Assembly: GCA_946554445.1 (NCBI GenBank)
Contig: CAMNSD010000003.1
Span: 1-64,000 of the forward strand
Direction: 5' to 3'
DNA length: 64,000 bases
DNA from: an uncultured Lachnospiraceae bacterium
GTDB taxonomy: Bacteria > Bacillota > Clostridia > Lachnospirales > Lachnospiraceae
Made by a program: the position numbers and the translations under genes. The notes beneath the pieces are model-generated. The model saw nothing but the letters and a program-made list of their open reading frames with translations, did no database searches and was not told the DNA's origin. Shown piece by piece: positions 33,094-43,126 of this stretch; the first letter of the stretch is position 1; each line of letters begins with the position of its first letter.

Positions 33094-33862
33094 CTGTCAA
33101 TACCTCCCATAGTTGATTGAAATAATCCTGATATTCTTTGGTGCTTCTGACCGCCAGCGGATCTTCACGGCTGATATCGTAGTGAATCGGCATTTCACAT
33201 TTTACATAGGCGGGCCGTTTAGAGAGTACGATCACCCGGTCTGCCAATGTGATCGCTTCGGAGAGATCGTGGGTGATCAATATTGCGGTTTTCCCTGTTT
33301 TTCTGATGATGGAGGCGATGTCGGCGGAGACCGCGAGCCTGGTCTGAAAATCCAGGGCGCTGAAAGGTTCGTCTAAGAGGAAAAGATCGGGATGCACTGC
33401 CATGGTGCGGATCAGGGCGGCTCTCTGCCGCATACCGCCGGAAAGTTCGGAAGGTTTGCTGTCCTTGAAAGCGTAGAGACCGTAATCTTCCAATAGTTTC
33501 AGGACATAATTGGTATTCTCCTTTGTAACCATGCGATTTAGTTCCAACCCTAAAATAACATTCTGATAGATTGTGCGCCACTCAAAAAGATGGTCTTTCT
33601 GCAGCATGTATCCGATTTTCAGGACAGTATCCTGACAGTAGTCTGATGGAGACAGCCCTCGGTATAAGACCTTTCCCTGTTCTGGCACAAGCAGTCCGGC
33701 GATGATGGAGAGAAGTGTGGATTTGCCGCATCCGCTGGGCCCGGCGACAGCCACAAATTCTCCTTCGGACACCTGTAGATTTATGTGGGTAAGAGCAGGC
33801 GTTTCTCCTTTGAGATTGTGATAGGAATAGGAGATATCCTGCAAAGACAGTATAGGCTGCAT
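33074..33862 (-). CDS. ABC transporter ATP-binding protein, SsuB/TauB/NitT family
   Basis: This is the ATPase subunit paired with the downstream permease. Walker A is GPSGCGKST near residue 40, the ABC signature is LSGGMRQRAAL, Walker B is LFLLDEPFSALD, and the switch His lies in ILITHDLSEA. The 262-residue length is normal. AAGGAG lies about 10 bases before the start on the minus strand. It is divergent from argH, with a 126-base shared upstream region. Confidence 0.93.
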   Translation of the reverse strand: MQPILSLQDISYSYHNLKGETPALTHINLQVSEGEFVAVAGPSGCGKSTLLSIIAGLLVPEQGKVLYRGLSPSDYCQDTVLKIGYMLQKDHLFEWRTIYQNVILGLELNRMVTKENTNYVLKLLEDYGLYAFKDSKPSELSGGMRQRAALIRTMAVHPDLFLLDEPFSALDFQTRLAVSADIASIIRKTGKTAILITHDLSEAITLADRVIVLSKRPAYVKCEMPIHYDISREDPLAVRSTKEYQDYFNQLWEVLTDDEPIL

Positions 33863-33924
33863 AGAACAACAACTCCTTATGATTATAAGATATTTTATGT
33901 TTTTTATGAAAATTTGTGTTCCGA

Positions 33925-33953
33925 TTGAAAAGAAAACTATTTTGTGGTATCAT
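33925..33953 (+). promoter_or_regulatory. Promoter of argH
   Basis: TTGAAA at 33925-33930, 17 bases, TATCAT at 33948-33953, about 35 bases before the start codon. Confidence 0.6.
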
Positions 33954-33988
33954 CAAATTTAGATTTAATTAAAGTGGAGGACTAGCGC

Positions 33989-35389
33989 ATGGCACAGTTG
34001 TGGGGCGGCCGTTTTACCAAAGAGACGGATCAGCTTGTATATAACTTTAATGCATCGATTTCTTTCGATCAGAAATTTTTTCGCCAGGACATTGAGGGCA
34101 GTATTGCCCATGTGGTCATGCTGGCCAAGCAGGGTATCCTGACAAAAGAGGAGAAGGATGAGATATTAAAGGGGCTCACGGGAATCCGGCAGGATGTGGA
34201 GGAAGGAAGACTACAGATTACAGAGGAGTATGAAGATGTTCACAGCTTTGTGGAAGCCAATCTGATTGAGCGGATTGGGGATGCTGGCAAGAAACTGCAC
34301 ACCGGACGAAGCAGGAACGATCAGGTAGCTCTCGATATGAGGCTGTATACCAGACTGGAAGTATTGTATGTGGATGAACTGATAAAGACGTTGCTGCAGA
34401 CGCTTGTGACCGTCATGGAAGATAATGTGGAGACTTACATGCCGGGATTTACCCATTTACAGAAAGCCCAGCCGGTGACGTTGGCTCATCACATGGGCGC
34501 CTATTTTGAAATGTTTAAGAGAGACCGTTCGCGGCTTAAGGATATTTATCATCGCATGAACTACTGTCCGCTGGGGGCAGGTGCGCTGGCGGGTACGACA
34601 TATTCGTTAGATCGGAATTACACGGCTTCCCTTCTGGGCTTTGAAGGGCCCACAAATAACAGTATGGATTCTGTGTCAGACAGGGATTATGTGATTGAAT
34701 TTTTGGCGGCTTTGTCTACGATCATGATGCACTTAAGTCGTTTTTGTGAGGAAATTATTCTCTGGAATTCTAATGAATATCGGTTTGTGGAGATTGATGA
34801 CGCCTACGCCACAGGGAGCAGTATTATGCCGCAGAAGAAGAATCCGGATATTGCCGAACTTGTGAGGGGCAAGACCGGGCGGGTTTACGGGGCGCTTTTT
34901 GCCATCTTGACCACGATGAAGGGGCTTCCGCTTGCTTATAATAAGGATATGCAGGAGGATAAGGAGTTAACCTTTGACGCCATTGATACGGCGAAAGGAT
35001 GTCTGGCGCTGTTTGAAGGCATGATCCGAACCATGAAGTTCAACGCGGACGTGATGGAAAAGAGTGCGGCCATGGGATTTACCAATGCTACGGATGCGGC
35101 AGATTATCTGGTGGGAAGAGGTGTACCGTTCCGGGATGCGCACAGTACTGTCGGCAGACTGGTACTTTACTGTATTGATAAGGACTGTGCGATCGAGGAC
35201 CTTTCCCTGGAGGAACTGAAAAAGATCAGTCCGGTTTTTGAGGAAGATATCTATGAGGCAGTCAATATTAAGACTTGCGTGGAAAAGCGGATTACCGTGG
35301 GAGCGCCAGGACCAGAAGCAATGCGGAAGGTTATTGGGATGTACAAAGAGTATCTGACAAAGGACTGGCAGAATGAAGATGCTGGATAA
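33989..35389 (+). CDS. argH: Argininosuccinate lyase
   Basis: ArgH splits argininosuccinate into arginine and fumarate, the last step of arginine synthesis. MAQLWGGRF opens the protein and HTGRSRNDQVALD follows near residue 110. The flexible catalytic loop GSSIMPQKKNPD lies near residue 280 and carries the active serine of the fumarase/aspartase superfamily. The 466-residue length is standard. The start has GGAGGA upstream. argG is not adjacent. The following membrane-protein gene overlaps its end by 17 bases. Confidence 0.97.
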   Translation: MAQLWGGRFTKETDQLVYNFNASISFDQKFFRQDIEGSIAHVVMLAKQGILTKEEKDEILKGLTGIRQDVEEGRLQITEEYEDVHSFVEANLIERIGDAGKKLHTGRSRNDQVALDMRLYTRLEVLYVDELIKTLLQTLVTVMEDNVETYMPGFTHLQKAQPVTLAHHMGAYFEMFKRDRSRLKDIYHRMNYCPLGAGALAGTTYSLDRNYTASLLGFEGPTNNSMDSVSDRDYVIEFLAALSTIMMHLSRFCEEIILWNSNEYRFVEIDDAYATGSSIMPQKKNPDIAELVRGKTGRVYGALFAILTTMKGLPLAYNKDMQEDKELTFDAIDTAKGCLALFEGMIRTMKFNADVMEKSAAMGFTNATDAADYLVGRGVPFRDAHSTVGRLVLYCIDKDCAIEDLSLEELKKISPVFEEDIYEAVNIKTCVEKRITVGAPGPEAMRKVIGMYKEYLTKDWQNEDAG

Positions 35390-36719
35390 TAATAGAGTAT
35401 GCAAGGAAGGATATCATTTACTGTATCAAGTACCCTGTATTATTTTCATGGCTTCTGTGGTTGGGATAGTTCTTCTGGTTCTGGTTTATTTACTTCCCAC
35501 TCAGAATATGAAGGAAAATATTGCCAGAAGCAGTCAAATATATAATTATGAAGGTGTGTATCCTCAGCTTGTAACAGGATATAAAACAACTCAGTTAGAT
35601 AATGTAACGGATACGATCATGCTGGCGGAGGCAATGTGTCCTGTGGAGGGCAGTTACCTAAAAAACGCGATGCAGGTAAACCGCAGGGTGTGTATTATCG
35701 AAGGAAAAGTTGGTCCGATAGAAGTCACAAACTATGCCAACGATGTGGGGTATCCAGTGCGTGAAATTTCATATCCGCGATATTGGCATGGATATCTTGT
35801 GTGGTTAAAGCCTTTGCTCCTGGTTTTTGATGTGGGAGATATCAGGATGCTTGGTTTCTTCCTGCAGAGTTTCCTGCTGCTGCTGATCATGGTCAGATTG
35901 ATCGAACAGGGGCATAAAAGGGAAGCCATTGTTTTTGGCATAGGCATACTGATAATCAATCCATTGGTGACAGCAGTATCCTTTCAAAATGCAACTATTT
36001 ATTATATTCTGTTGGTGTCCATATTATATTTGACTACGGGTAACAGGCTGCATTGTAACTATATGGAAAATAAGGAATGCGCATATTTTTTCCTGTGTGT
36101 GGGTATCATCACCAGTTATTTTGATTTTTTGACATATCCTTTGGCGGCACTAGGGGTTCCTTTGGTATTTGTTATCTATTTTTCAGATGATAGTACCTGG
36201 AAAAGACAGATAAAATATATAGTCCGGTTTGGGTGTCTGTTTTTTGCCGGATATTTTGGTATGTGGTTTTGTAAATGGGCCTGGGCTGCCATATTGATTC
36301 ATCAGAACATTATCATGGATGCGCTGCATGAATTGAAGATGTGGATGGAGGCAGACCGCAGTGATATGTCTGAATATGAGATTACTATAGCAAAGGCAAT
36401 TGTGAGAAATGTTGGGAATATGGTAAAGTGGCCGTATGTTATATTATTTCTTGGTGGCATATGTTATTGTCTCAAAGGGGCAGGAAGAATCAACAGAAAA
36501 AATCTGGTGAACTTGATTCCCTATATCGTGCTTATGTTAATACCATTTCTCCATATGATCGTAAGCGGTCACGCTTTTATGCATAATGCGTTTACCTATA
36601 GGGAGTTTACAGTAGCTATTCTGGCGATGCTTTTTATGCTATTAAGTCAGAATGCAAATGCTGCAAGCCGGAAGAACACAGTAATGAAGCAGGAGGATAC
36701 CTTAAATAATATAATGTAA
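35373..36719 (+). CDS. Multi-pass integral membrane protein of unknown function
   Basis: I do not recognise a named family. The 448-residue product has one N-terminal membrane segment, an extracytoplasmic domain of about 90 residues (NARSSQ-type start through RYWHGYLVW), then seven or more hydrophobic segments. No catalytic motif stands out. The overall plan resembles lipid-linked sugar or cell-surface polymer membrane proteins, which is only an impression. The start at 35373 is supported by AAAGGA at 35359-35364. It overlaps argH, so the two are probably co-transcribed. asd follows after 35 bases. Confidence 0.7.
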   Translation: MKMLDNNRVCKEGYHLLYQVPCIIFMASVVGIVLLVLVYLLPTQNMKENIARSSQIYNYEGVYPQLVTGYKTTQLDNVTDTIMLAEAMCPVEGSYLKNAMQVNRRVCIIEGKVGPIEVTNYANDVGYPVREISYPRYWHGYLVWLKPLLLVFDVGDIRMLGFFLQSFLLLLIMVRLIEQGHKREAIVFGIGILIINPLVTAVSFQNATIYYILLVSILYLTTGNRLHCNYMENKECAYFFLCVGIITSYFDFLTYPLAALGVPLVFVIYFSDDSTWKRQIKYIVRFGCLFFAGYFGMWFCKWAWAAILIHQNIIMDALHELKMWMEADRSDMSEYEITIAKAIVRNVGNMVKWPYVILFLGGICYCLKGAGRINRKNLVNLIPYIVLMLIPFLHMIVSGHAFMHNAFTYREFTVAILAMLFMLLSQNANAASRKNTVMKQEDTLNNIM

Positions 36720-36754
36720 GGCAGCCTGTTTTGAATGATGAGGAGGATGAAAAA

Positions 36755-37840
36755 ATGAGTGAGAAACTGAAAGTAGGAATTTTAGGTGGTACCGGTATGG
36801 TGGGGCAGAGATTTATCGCTCTGCTGGAGAACCATCCCTGGTTTGAGGTCACAACGATTGCGGCAAGCCCGCGGTCAGCAGGTAAGACCTATCAGGAGGC
36901 CGTGGGTGACAGGTGGAAAATGGATACCCCCATGCCGGAGGCGGTAAAGGATATCGTAGTCAAAAATGTAAATGAGGTAGAACAGGTGTCTGCCGAAGTG
37001 GATTTTGTGTTTTCAGCGGTGGACATGACCAAAGAAGAGATCAAGAAGATCGAGGAAGATTACGCAAAGGCGGAGACGCCAGTGGTCTCCAACAACAGCG
37101 CGCACCGCTGGACGCCGGATGTACCTATGGTGGTGCCGGAGATCAATCCAGAGCACTTCGATGTAATTGAAGACCAGAAAAAGAGGCTGGGTACGAAGCG
37201 TGGGTTTATCGCAGTAAAGCCCAACTGCTCCATTCAGAGTTATGCGCCGGTGTTAACGGCATGGAAGGAGTTTGAGCCTTACGAGGTGGTGGCAACTACT
37301 TATCAGGCGATTTCCGGTGCGGGTAAGACCTTTAAAGACTGGCCGGAGATGGTGGAAAATGTGATTCCCTACATCGGTGGCGAGGAGGAGAAGAGCGAGA
37401 AAGAGCCGTTAAGGCTGTGGGGCAAGGTGGAGAATGGACAGATCGTACCGGCAGTAAGTCCTGTGATTACCTGCCAGTGTATTCGGATACCGGTGTTAAA
37501 CGGTCACACGGCTGCCGTGTTCGTGAAATTTAAGAAGAATCCCACGAAGGAGCAGCTGGTGGAGAAACTGGTAAACTTTAAGGGATTACCGCAGGAACTG
37601 AATCTTCCCAGCGCGCCGAAGCAATTTATCCAGGTGATGGAGGAAGATAATCGTCCTCAGGTAAAGCTGGATGTGGATTATGAGAATGGCATGGGTATCA
37701 GTATAGGACGGATCCGGGAGGACAGTGTCTATGACTGGAAGTTCGTGGGACTTTCCCACAATACGGTGCGCGGCGCTGCAGGGGGCGCTGTGTTATGCGC
37801 AGAGACACTGAAGGCGAAAGGATTTATCACGAAGAAATAA
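36755..37840 (+). CDS. asd: Aspartate-semialdehyde dehydrogenase
   Basis: Asd reduces aspartyl phosphate to aspartate semialdehyde, the branch point to lysine/diaminopimelate, threonine and methionine. The NADP-binding start is VGILGGTGMVGQRFI and the catalytic Cys is in KPNCSIQSYAP near residue 155. ITCQCIRIPVLNGHTAAV carries the active-site His region. The sequence looks like the archaeal/fungal-type branch, as is common in Clostridia. At 361 residues it is normal. ATG 36755 is preceded by GAGGAGGA; an earlier in-frame ATG at 36731 lacks such a site. Confidence 0.95.
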   Translation: MSEKLKVGILGGTGMVGQRFIALLENHPWFEVTTIAASPRSAGKTYQEAVGDRWKMDTPMPEAVKDIVVKNVNEVEQVSAEVDFVFSAVDMTKEEIKKIEEDYAKAETPVVSNNSAHRWTPDVPMVVPEINPEHFDVIEDQKKRLGTKRGFIAVKPNCSIQSYAPVLTAWKEFEPYEVVATTYQAISGAGKTFKDWPEMVENVIPYIGGEEEKSEKEPLRLWGKVENGQIVPAVSPVITCQCIRIPVLNGHTAAVFVKFKKNPTKEQLVEKLVNFKGLPQELNLPSAPKQFIQVMEEDNRPQVKLDVDYENGMGISIGRIREDSVYDWKFVGLSHNTVRGAAGGAVLCAETLKAKGFITKK

Positions 37841-37948
37841 TAGGACAAAACAGGAAGTTATCAAACAACAGTAAACATAGGATAAAGACAGGGGACTGTT
37901 GGCCGGAACAAAGGGTATCGGCGGCAGGGTATAGGGGTAGGTATAGGT

Positions 37949-39679
37949 ATGGATAAATTAGAATATCAGTTGGATCTCTTAAATGCGATCAACCAGAAGC
38001 TGCGAAGGGATGAGAAGATGCTGCGGTTGATCTGTGAGACGTCTAACAGTGCGTTTCTGTATTATAATTATGAGGAGAAGAAGATTCAGACCATAGCGAA
38101 CTGGGATCATTTTTTTGATTTTACGATTCAGGACATGAAGGATCTGACGAAACTGTACGACTGTGTGGAGGAGAAGTATACGATTCCTCTTCGGGAAGTG
38201 CTTTTTATCGAAAAACAAGGGATGAAAAGTCAGTCTATTGAGATCAGACTGAAAGACAGCCGTCTGTGTATTGAGGTGGAGGTGAATATTGTCTACGATG
38301 ACAATGGGCAGCCTACGGATAAAATCATTCGCTTTAAGGATGTGACAAAGTTTAATGCGCAGAATGATGAACTGACTTATATGGCTTATTACGATATCCT
38401 GACGGGGCTCTATAACCGCAACTATTTTGTGCGGCTTTTGGGTGAGTTTGTACGCCGTGCGGAGGAAGAGAATGAGACCGTGGCGGTGATGTTTCTGGAT
38501 GTGGATGATTTCCGCAGAATCAATGATGGCATGGGCATCATCGTAGGAGATGAACTGGTTCAGTTGTTTGGACAATATCTGATCGATCTGATGGGGGATA
38601 ACGTAGTGATATCGCATTTTAACAGTGATATCTATTGTATCGGGATTTATAGTCCATATGGGGCAAGAAGTGTGGAGACGATTTATCAGACCATTAAGGA
38701 GAGACTGAAAAATCCCTTTAAACTGACCGGCGGACAGGAAATCTACATAACGGTGAGTGTGGGAGTGGCCGAATATCCGGAGGCGGCTTCTAATACGCTG
38801 GAATTGATCAACTGTGCGGAGATTGTCATGTTTAAGGCAAAGAGCATGGGAAAGGATAAGATCCAGTACTTTGACGGCGCTATCCTGAATGATTTCCTGC
38901 AGAATGTGACCATAGAGAATAAGCTGAAAGAAGCGGTATTCTCCCAGAATTTTATTATGTATTTCCAGCCCCAGTTTCGAACTACGGACAGGGGACTGCG
39001 TGGGGTGGAGGCGTTGATACGCTGGAAAGATGATACGGGTGATATGATCAGCCCGGCAGTTTTTATTCCCATCGCAGAAAAGAACGGTACTATCGTTCCC
39101 ATAGGCACCTGGGTGATCGAGGAGAGTTTGAAAGCCTATGCGGAGTGGAGACGCAAATATCATTATCCACTGATTATGTCCATCAATATATCGGCAATCC
39201 AATATAAACAACCGGATTTTATTGACAAACTTTTGCAGATTCTGGAGAAATACGAGATTTCGCCCTATGAGATAGAACTGGAGATTACAGAATCGATTTT
39301 GATAGATGACTTTGAGGAGATTACAGAACGGCTTGCCATCTTGAGGGATATTGGAATCAAGATATCCTTGGACGATTTTGGAACAGGGTTTTCATCTTTG
39401 TCTTATTTGAAAGGTCTACCGATTGATACGTTGAAGATTGACAAGTCCTTTATTGATACGGTAATCACAGATGAAAATACAAGGATCATCACAGAATCCA
39501 TCATTTATATGGTCAAGAAACTGGGGTTTGAGACCATAGCGGAAGGAGTGGAGACGGAAGAACAGTTCCGATATCTCAATGAGATTTCCTGTGATATCAT
39601 TCAGGGATTTTATCTGGGCAAACCGATGCCGGCGGAACGTATTGAAAAACTGCTGGTAAATATAACGGCGGATATGTGA
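37949..39679 (+). CDS. Cyclic-di-GMP phosphodiesterase with degenerate GGDEF and intact EAL domain
   Basis: A PAS-like sensor region covers about residues 15-140. A GGDEF domain follows (YYDILTGLYNRNYF), but the catalytic GGDEF position reads NSDIY (in SHFNSDIYCIGI, near residue 225), so cyclase activity is unlikely. The EAL domain looks active: VEALIRW near residue 353, SINISAIQ, ELEITES, SLDDFGTGFSS, KIDKSFI and AEGVETEEQ. The predicted role is hydrolysis of c-di-GMP, with the dead GGDEF possibly sensing GTP. No membrane segment is seen. The following ATPase gene starts within a few bases of its stop. Confidence 0.92.
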   Translation: MDKLEYQLDLLNAINQKLRRDEKMLRLICETSNSAFLYYNYEEKKIQTIANWDHFFDFTIQDMKDLTKLYDCVEEKYTIPLREVLFIEKQGMKSQSIEIRLKDSRLCIEVEVNIVYDDNGQPTDKIIRFKDVTKFNAQNDELTYMAYYDILTGLYNRNYFVRLLGEFVRRAEEENETVAVMFLDVDDFRRINDGMGIIVGDELVQLFGQYLIDLMGDNVVISHFNSDIYCIGIYSPYGARSVETIYQTIKERLKNPFKLTGGQEIYITVSVGVAEYPEAASNTLELINCAEIVMFKAKSMGKDKIQYFDGAILNDFLQNVTIENKLKEAVFSQNFIMYFQPQFRTTDRGLRGVEALIRWKDDTGDMISPAVFIPIAEKNGTIVPIGTWVIEESLKAYAEWRRKYHYPLIMSINISAIQYKQPDFIDKLLQILEKYEISPYEIELEITESILIDDFEEITERLAILRDIGIKISLDDFGTGFSSLSYLKGLPIDTLKIDKSFIDTVITDENTRIITESIIYMVKKLGFETIAEGVETEEQFRYLNEISCDIIQGFYLGKPMPAERIEKLLVNITADM

Positions 39680-39687
39680 GGCAATTT

Positions 39688-41049
39688 ATGTTATTGGGCA
39701 GAGTAACTGAACTGAATTATCTGAACAATTGTTACGACCGGGAAGGCAGTCAGATTTTGATTGTCTATGGACAAAAGCACATTGGCAAGACAGCGCTTGT
39801 AAAGGAATTTATGAAAGACAGACCGCACTATTATTATCTGGCCAGAGCCTGTTCCGAGAGAGAACAGACCTATCAGTGGGGGCGGCAGATGGCTCATGAC
39901 GGTTATGTTGTGGACAAATTCCCAACTTTCCATGATATTTTTGCGAAGATATCCCACCGTATAAACGGTAAGAAAGTGATTGTTATCGACGAGTTTCAGA
40001 ACATTGTCAGGGCCAGCGACAGCTTTATGAAGGAACTGGTGGCCTTTGTACACAGTCAATGGAACAAGGATGATGTGATGGTGCTTCTTTGCAGTTCTTC
40101 CATCGGCTGGATTGAGAACAGCATGATCACACGCATCGGTGAAGCGGCATATGAGTTGTCAGGTCTTTTGAAGATTAAAGAAATGTCTTTTGCGGACATT
40201 GTGGAGCGGTTTCCTAATTTCCGGATTGAGGAGTGTGTAGAAGCCTATGCAATCCTCGGTGGGATTCCCGGTTTGTGGAACCAGTTCGATGACCGTTTGA
40301 CGATTCAGCAGAATATCTGCCGTAATATTTTGGATCCGGATAGTCTCCTGTTTGAGGAAGGGGAGCGGATTCTCACGGAGCAGCTGCGGGAGCCGGCGGT
40401 GTACAATACAATCATGGCTTCTATTGCGGCCGGCAACTATAAATTAAATGATCTCTATCTGCACACGGAGTTCTCCCGGGCGAAGATTAGCGTGTATTTG
40501 AAAAACCTGATTGAACTGGAATTGGTGGAGAAGGTCTTTTCGTATGATACGGCCGGTAAGGAGAATGTGCAGAAAGGGATTTACAGGATCAGTCATCCTT
40601 TTGTGGATTTTTATTATACCTATATGTATCCCCATATGAGCGATTTGCAGACGCTTTCCGTGGGAGAATTTTATAATCATTATATCATGCGGGATTTCAG
40701 ACATTATGTGTCGGGATATTTCAAACAGATCTGCAGACAGCATCTTGCCATGCTAAATGAAAGGCACAGGCTGCCCATTCTTCTGGACGATATCGGGGAG
40801 TGGATCGGTAAGGCAGGATCTTTGGATATTGTGGCGCAGGATGAAGAAGGGCATACAATGGTTGGCCTGTGTAATTGGGAGAAGCCTATGACCTATGAGG
40901 ACTATGAAAATCTGCTCCTCTATGCCAGGAAGGCAAAAATCAGCCCGGATTATATCTATATGTATACAGCGTTCCGCTTTGATGAGAAACTGAATCTGGA
41001 AGCCAAGATTAAGACGAATCTGAAACTGGTACAGATTTCAGATCTTTAG
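39688..41049 (+). CDS. AAA-type ATPase with DUF234-like C-terminal domain
   Basis: The protein has an N-terminal P-loop domain and a C-terminal nuclease-like domain, as in archaeal-type ATPases carrying DUF234. Walker A is YGQKHIGKTAL near residue 30 and Walker B is VIVIDEFQN near residue 100. A winged-helix region follows (SRAKISVYLKNLIELELV), then the C-terminal domain with SLDIVAQDEEG, which could hold the degenerate PD-(D/E)XK residues. The role is unknown; relatives are widespread and linked only loosely to stress or mobile DNA. ATG 39688 is preferred, with GAGG at 39678-39681; GTG 39676 overlapping the previous stop is an alternative. Confidence 0.85.
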   Translation: MLLGRVTELNYLNNCYDREGSQILIVYGQKHIGKTALVKEFMKDRPHYYYLARACSEREQTYQWGRQMAHDGYVVDKFPTFHDIFAKISHRINGKKVIVIDEFQNIVRASDSFMKELVAFVHSQWNKDDVMVLLCSSSIGWIENSMITRIGEAAYELSGLLKIKEMSFADIVERFPNFRIEECVEAYAILGGIPGLWNQFDDRLTIQQNICRNILDPDSLLFEEGERILTEQLREPAVYNTIMASIAAGNYKLNDLYLHTEFSRAKISVYLKNLIELELVEKVFSYDTAGKENVQKGIYRISHPFVDFYYTYMYPHMSDLQTLSVGEFYNHYIMRDFRHYVSGYFKQICRQHLAMLNERHRLPILLDDIGEWIGKAGSLDIVAQDEEGHTMVGLCNWEKPMTYEDYENLLLYARKAKISPDYIYMYTAFRFDEKLNLEAKIKTNLKLVQISDL

Positions 41050-41107
41050 GGTGGTATGGTGACAGTGGGTGCGATGGCGAAACTGTTGTGCGGTGTGTGA
41101 GGAAGTT

Positions 41108-43126
41108 ATGGGAAAGAGTTTGTTTATCGCTGAGAAACCCAGCGTGGCGAGAGAATTTGCCAAAGCCTTAAAATATGATATGAAAAATAAAGACGGTTAT
41201 ATGGAGTCCAACGAGGCGGTGGTGACATGGTGCGTGGGGCATCTGGTGACCATGAGTTACCCGGAGGTCTACGATGAGAAGTATAAACGATGGTCTTTAG
41301 ATACCATTCCCTTTATACCGGAAGAATTTAAGTATGAGGTCATTGAAGGCGTCAAGAAACAGTTCGGGATTGTGAGTGGTCTTCTGAACAGGGAAGATGT
41401 GGAGACAATCTATGTCTGCACTGACTCTGGGCGGGAAGGTGAGTATATTTACCGTCTGGTGGAACAGCAGGCCGGGGTGGAAGGCAAGGTCAGGAAGCGT
41501 GTATGGATTGATTCCCAGACCGAAGAAGAGATACTGCGGGGCATCCAGGAGGCCAAGGATCTTTCCGCTTATGATAATCTTTCAAGCGCCGCCTATCTGC
41601 GGGCCAAAGAAGATTATCTGATGGGAATCAACTTCTCCAGGGCACTGACATTAAAATACAGTTATCCGATTAAAAGTTATCTCAAGGCGGATAGGGCGGT
41701 GGTCTCTGTCGGTCGTGTCATGACCTGTGTGCTCGGTATGGTGGTGAACAGGGAGCGGGAAATCCGGGAGTTTGTGAAGATACCCTTTTACCGGATACTC
41801 TTACAGATTGACATAGAAGGGCATGGATGCAGCTTTGAATGGAAAGCGGTGGAAGGTTCTAAGTATTACCAATCGCCGCAGATTTACAAAGATAACGGGT
41901 TCCTGAAAGAGGAAGAGGCGGATGATTTTATCAGTTTTTTGTTGGAAGAGCCAAAGCAGGAACCGGTGATCGAGAAAATTGAAAAAAAGAAGGAGACCAA
42001 GAATCCTCCTCTTTTGTATAATCTGGCGGAACTGCAAAACGACTGTTCCCGGCTTTTTAAGATCAGTCCGGATGAGACGTTGCGGATTGCCCAGGAACTT
42101 TATGAGAAAAAACTGACAACCTACCCTCGTACAGATGCCAGAGTTCTTTCCACGGCAGTGGCGAAGGAAATCCAGAAAAATATCGGTGGGCTTAAGAATT
42201 ATCATGTGGCGGCGGAATATGCTGCGGAAGTGCTGGAAAAGGGCAGTTACCGCGGCCTGGAAAAAACGAGGTATGTCAATGATAAGCAGATTACAGATCA
42301 TTATGCAATCATTCCCACAGGACAGGGATTTGGCAGTTTAAACAGTCTGCATCCCACTTCTGCTAAGGTTTATGAGATTATTGTCAGACGATTTTTGAGC
42401 ATCTTCTACCCAGCGGCAGTCTATCAGAAGATTAGTCTGGGGGTGAAGATGAAGGGAGAGGTTTTTGTTTCCGGTTTCAAAGTGTTGGCGGAACAGGGTT
42501 ACCTCAAAGTGTCACAGAATTCTTTTGCCAGAAAGAAGTCGGAGGAGTATACTGAAGAGGAGAAGAAGGAAGAAACGAAAGAGGAAGTTACCTGTGATGC
42601 GTCTTTTATGGACGCGCTTGGCGCTCTCAAAAAGGGAATGTCCCTTGCAGCGGGAGAACTGGGGAAGAAAGAGGGAGAGACTTCACCGCCTAAGCGTTAT
42701 AATTCCGGCAGCATGATTCTTGCTATGGAGAATGCAGGGCAGTTTATCGAAGATGAGGAACTTCGGTCTCAGATCAAGGGAAGCGGTATTGGAACTTCTG
42801 CAACCAGGGCGGAGATTTTAAAGAAGTTGGTACATATCAAATATCTGGCTTTGAATAAAAAAACACAGATTATCACGCCCACACTTCTGGGAGAAATGAT
42901 CTATGAGGTGGTGGCAGGATCTATTAGACCGCTCTTAGATCCAAGACTCACGGCCAGCTGGGAGAAGGGACTGACGCTGGTGGCATCAGGTGAGATTTCA
43001 GAACAGGAATACATGGTCAAGCTAGATGATTTTGTCACCAGAAGGACCAATGCCGTCAAACAGATGAATAATCAGTCGGCGCTAATTCATAGATTTCATT
43101 ATGCATCACAGTTTTACAAAAAGTAA
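41108..43126 (+). CDS. topB: DNA topoisomerase III (type IA)
   Basis: This is a type IA topoisomerase that cuts one strand and decatenates or relaxes DNA. The TOPRIM domain starts SLFIAEKPSVAREFAKAL and its acidic motif reads CTDSGREGEYIYRLV. The active-site Tyr lies in LTTYPRTDARVL. Late motifs are GIGTSATRAEILKKL and LTASWEKGL. At 672 residues it has no C-terminal zinc fingers, which suits TopB rather than TopA. ATG 41108 follows GAGGAAG. The TAA stop at 43124-43126 lies inside the first hairpin of a dispersed repeat. Confidence 0.93.
   Translation: MGKSLFIAEKPSVAREFAKALKYDMKNKDGYMESNEAVVTWCVGHLVTMSYPEVYDEKYKRWSLDTIPFIPEEFKYEVIEGVKKQFGIVSGLLNREDVETIYVCTDSGREGEYIYRLVEQQAGVEGKVRKRVWIDSQTEEEILRGIQEAKDLSAYDNLSSAAYLRAKEDYLMGINFSRALTLKYSYPIKSYLKADRAVVSVGRVMTCVLGMVVNREREIREFVKIPFYRILLQIDIEGHGCSFEWKAVEGSKYYQSPQIYKDNGFLKEEEADDFISFLLEEPKQEPVIEKIEKKKETKNPPLLYNLAELQNDCSRLFKISPDETLRIAQELYEKKLTTYPRTDARVLSTAVAKEIQKNIGGLKNYHVAAEYAAEVLEKGSYRGLEKTRYVNDKQITDHYAIIPTGQGFGSLNSLHPTSAKVYEIIVRRFLSIFYPAAVYQKISLGVKMKGEVFVSGFKVLAEQGYLKVSQNSFARKKSEEYTEEEKKEETKEEVTCDASFMDALGALKKGMSLAAGELGKKEGETSPPKRYNSGSMILAMENAGQFIEDEELRSQIKGSGIGTSATRAEILKKLVHIKYLALNKKTQIITPTLLGEMIYEVVAGSIRPLLDPRLTASWEKGLTLVASGEISEQEYMVKLDDFVTRRTNAVKQMNNQSALIHRFHYASQFYKK

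Noticed and set aside
37979-39211. 410-codon minus-strand frame opposite the EAL protein
   Set aside because: It is antisense to clear GGDEF/EAL motifs, and the His/Ile/Leu-rich product is typical of reverse-strand shadows.
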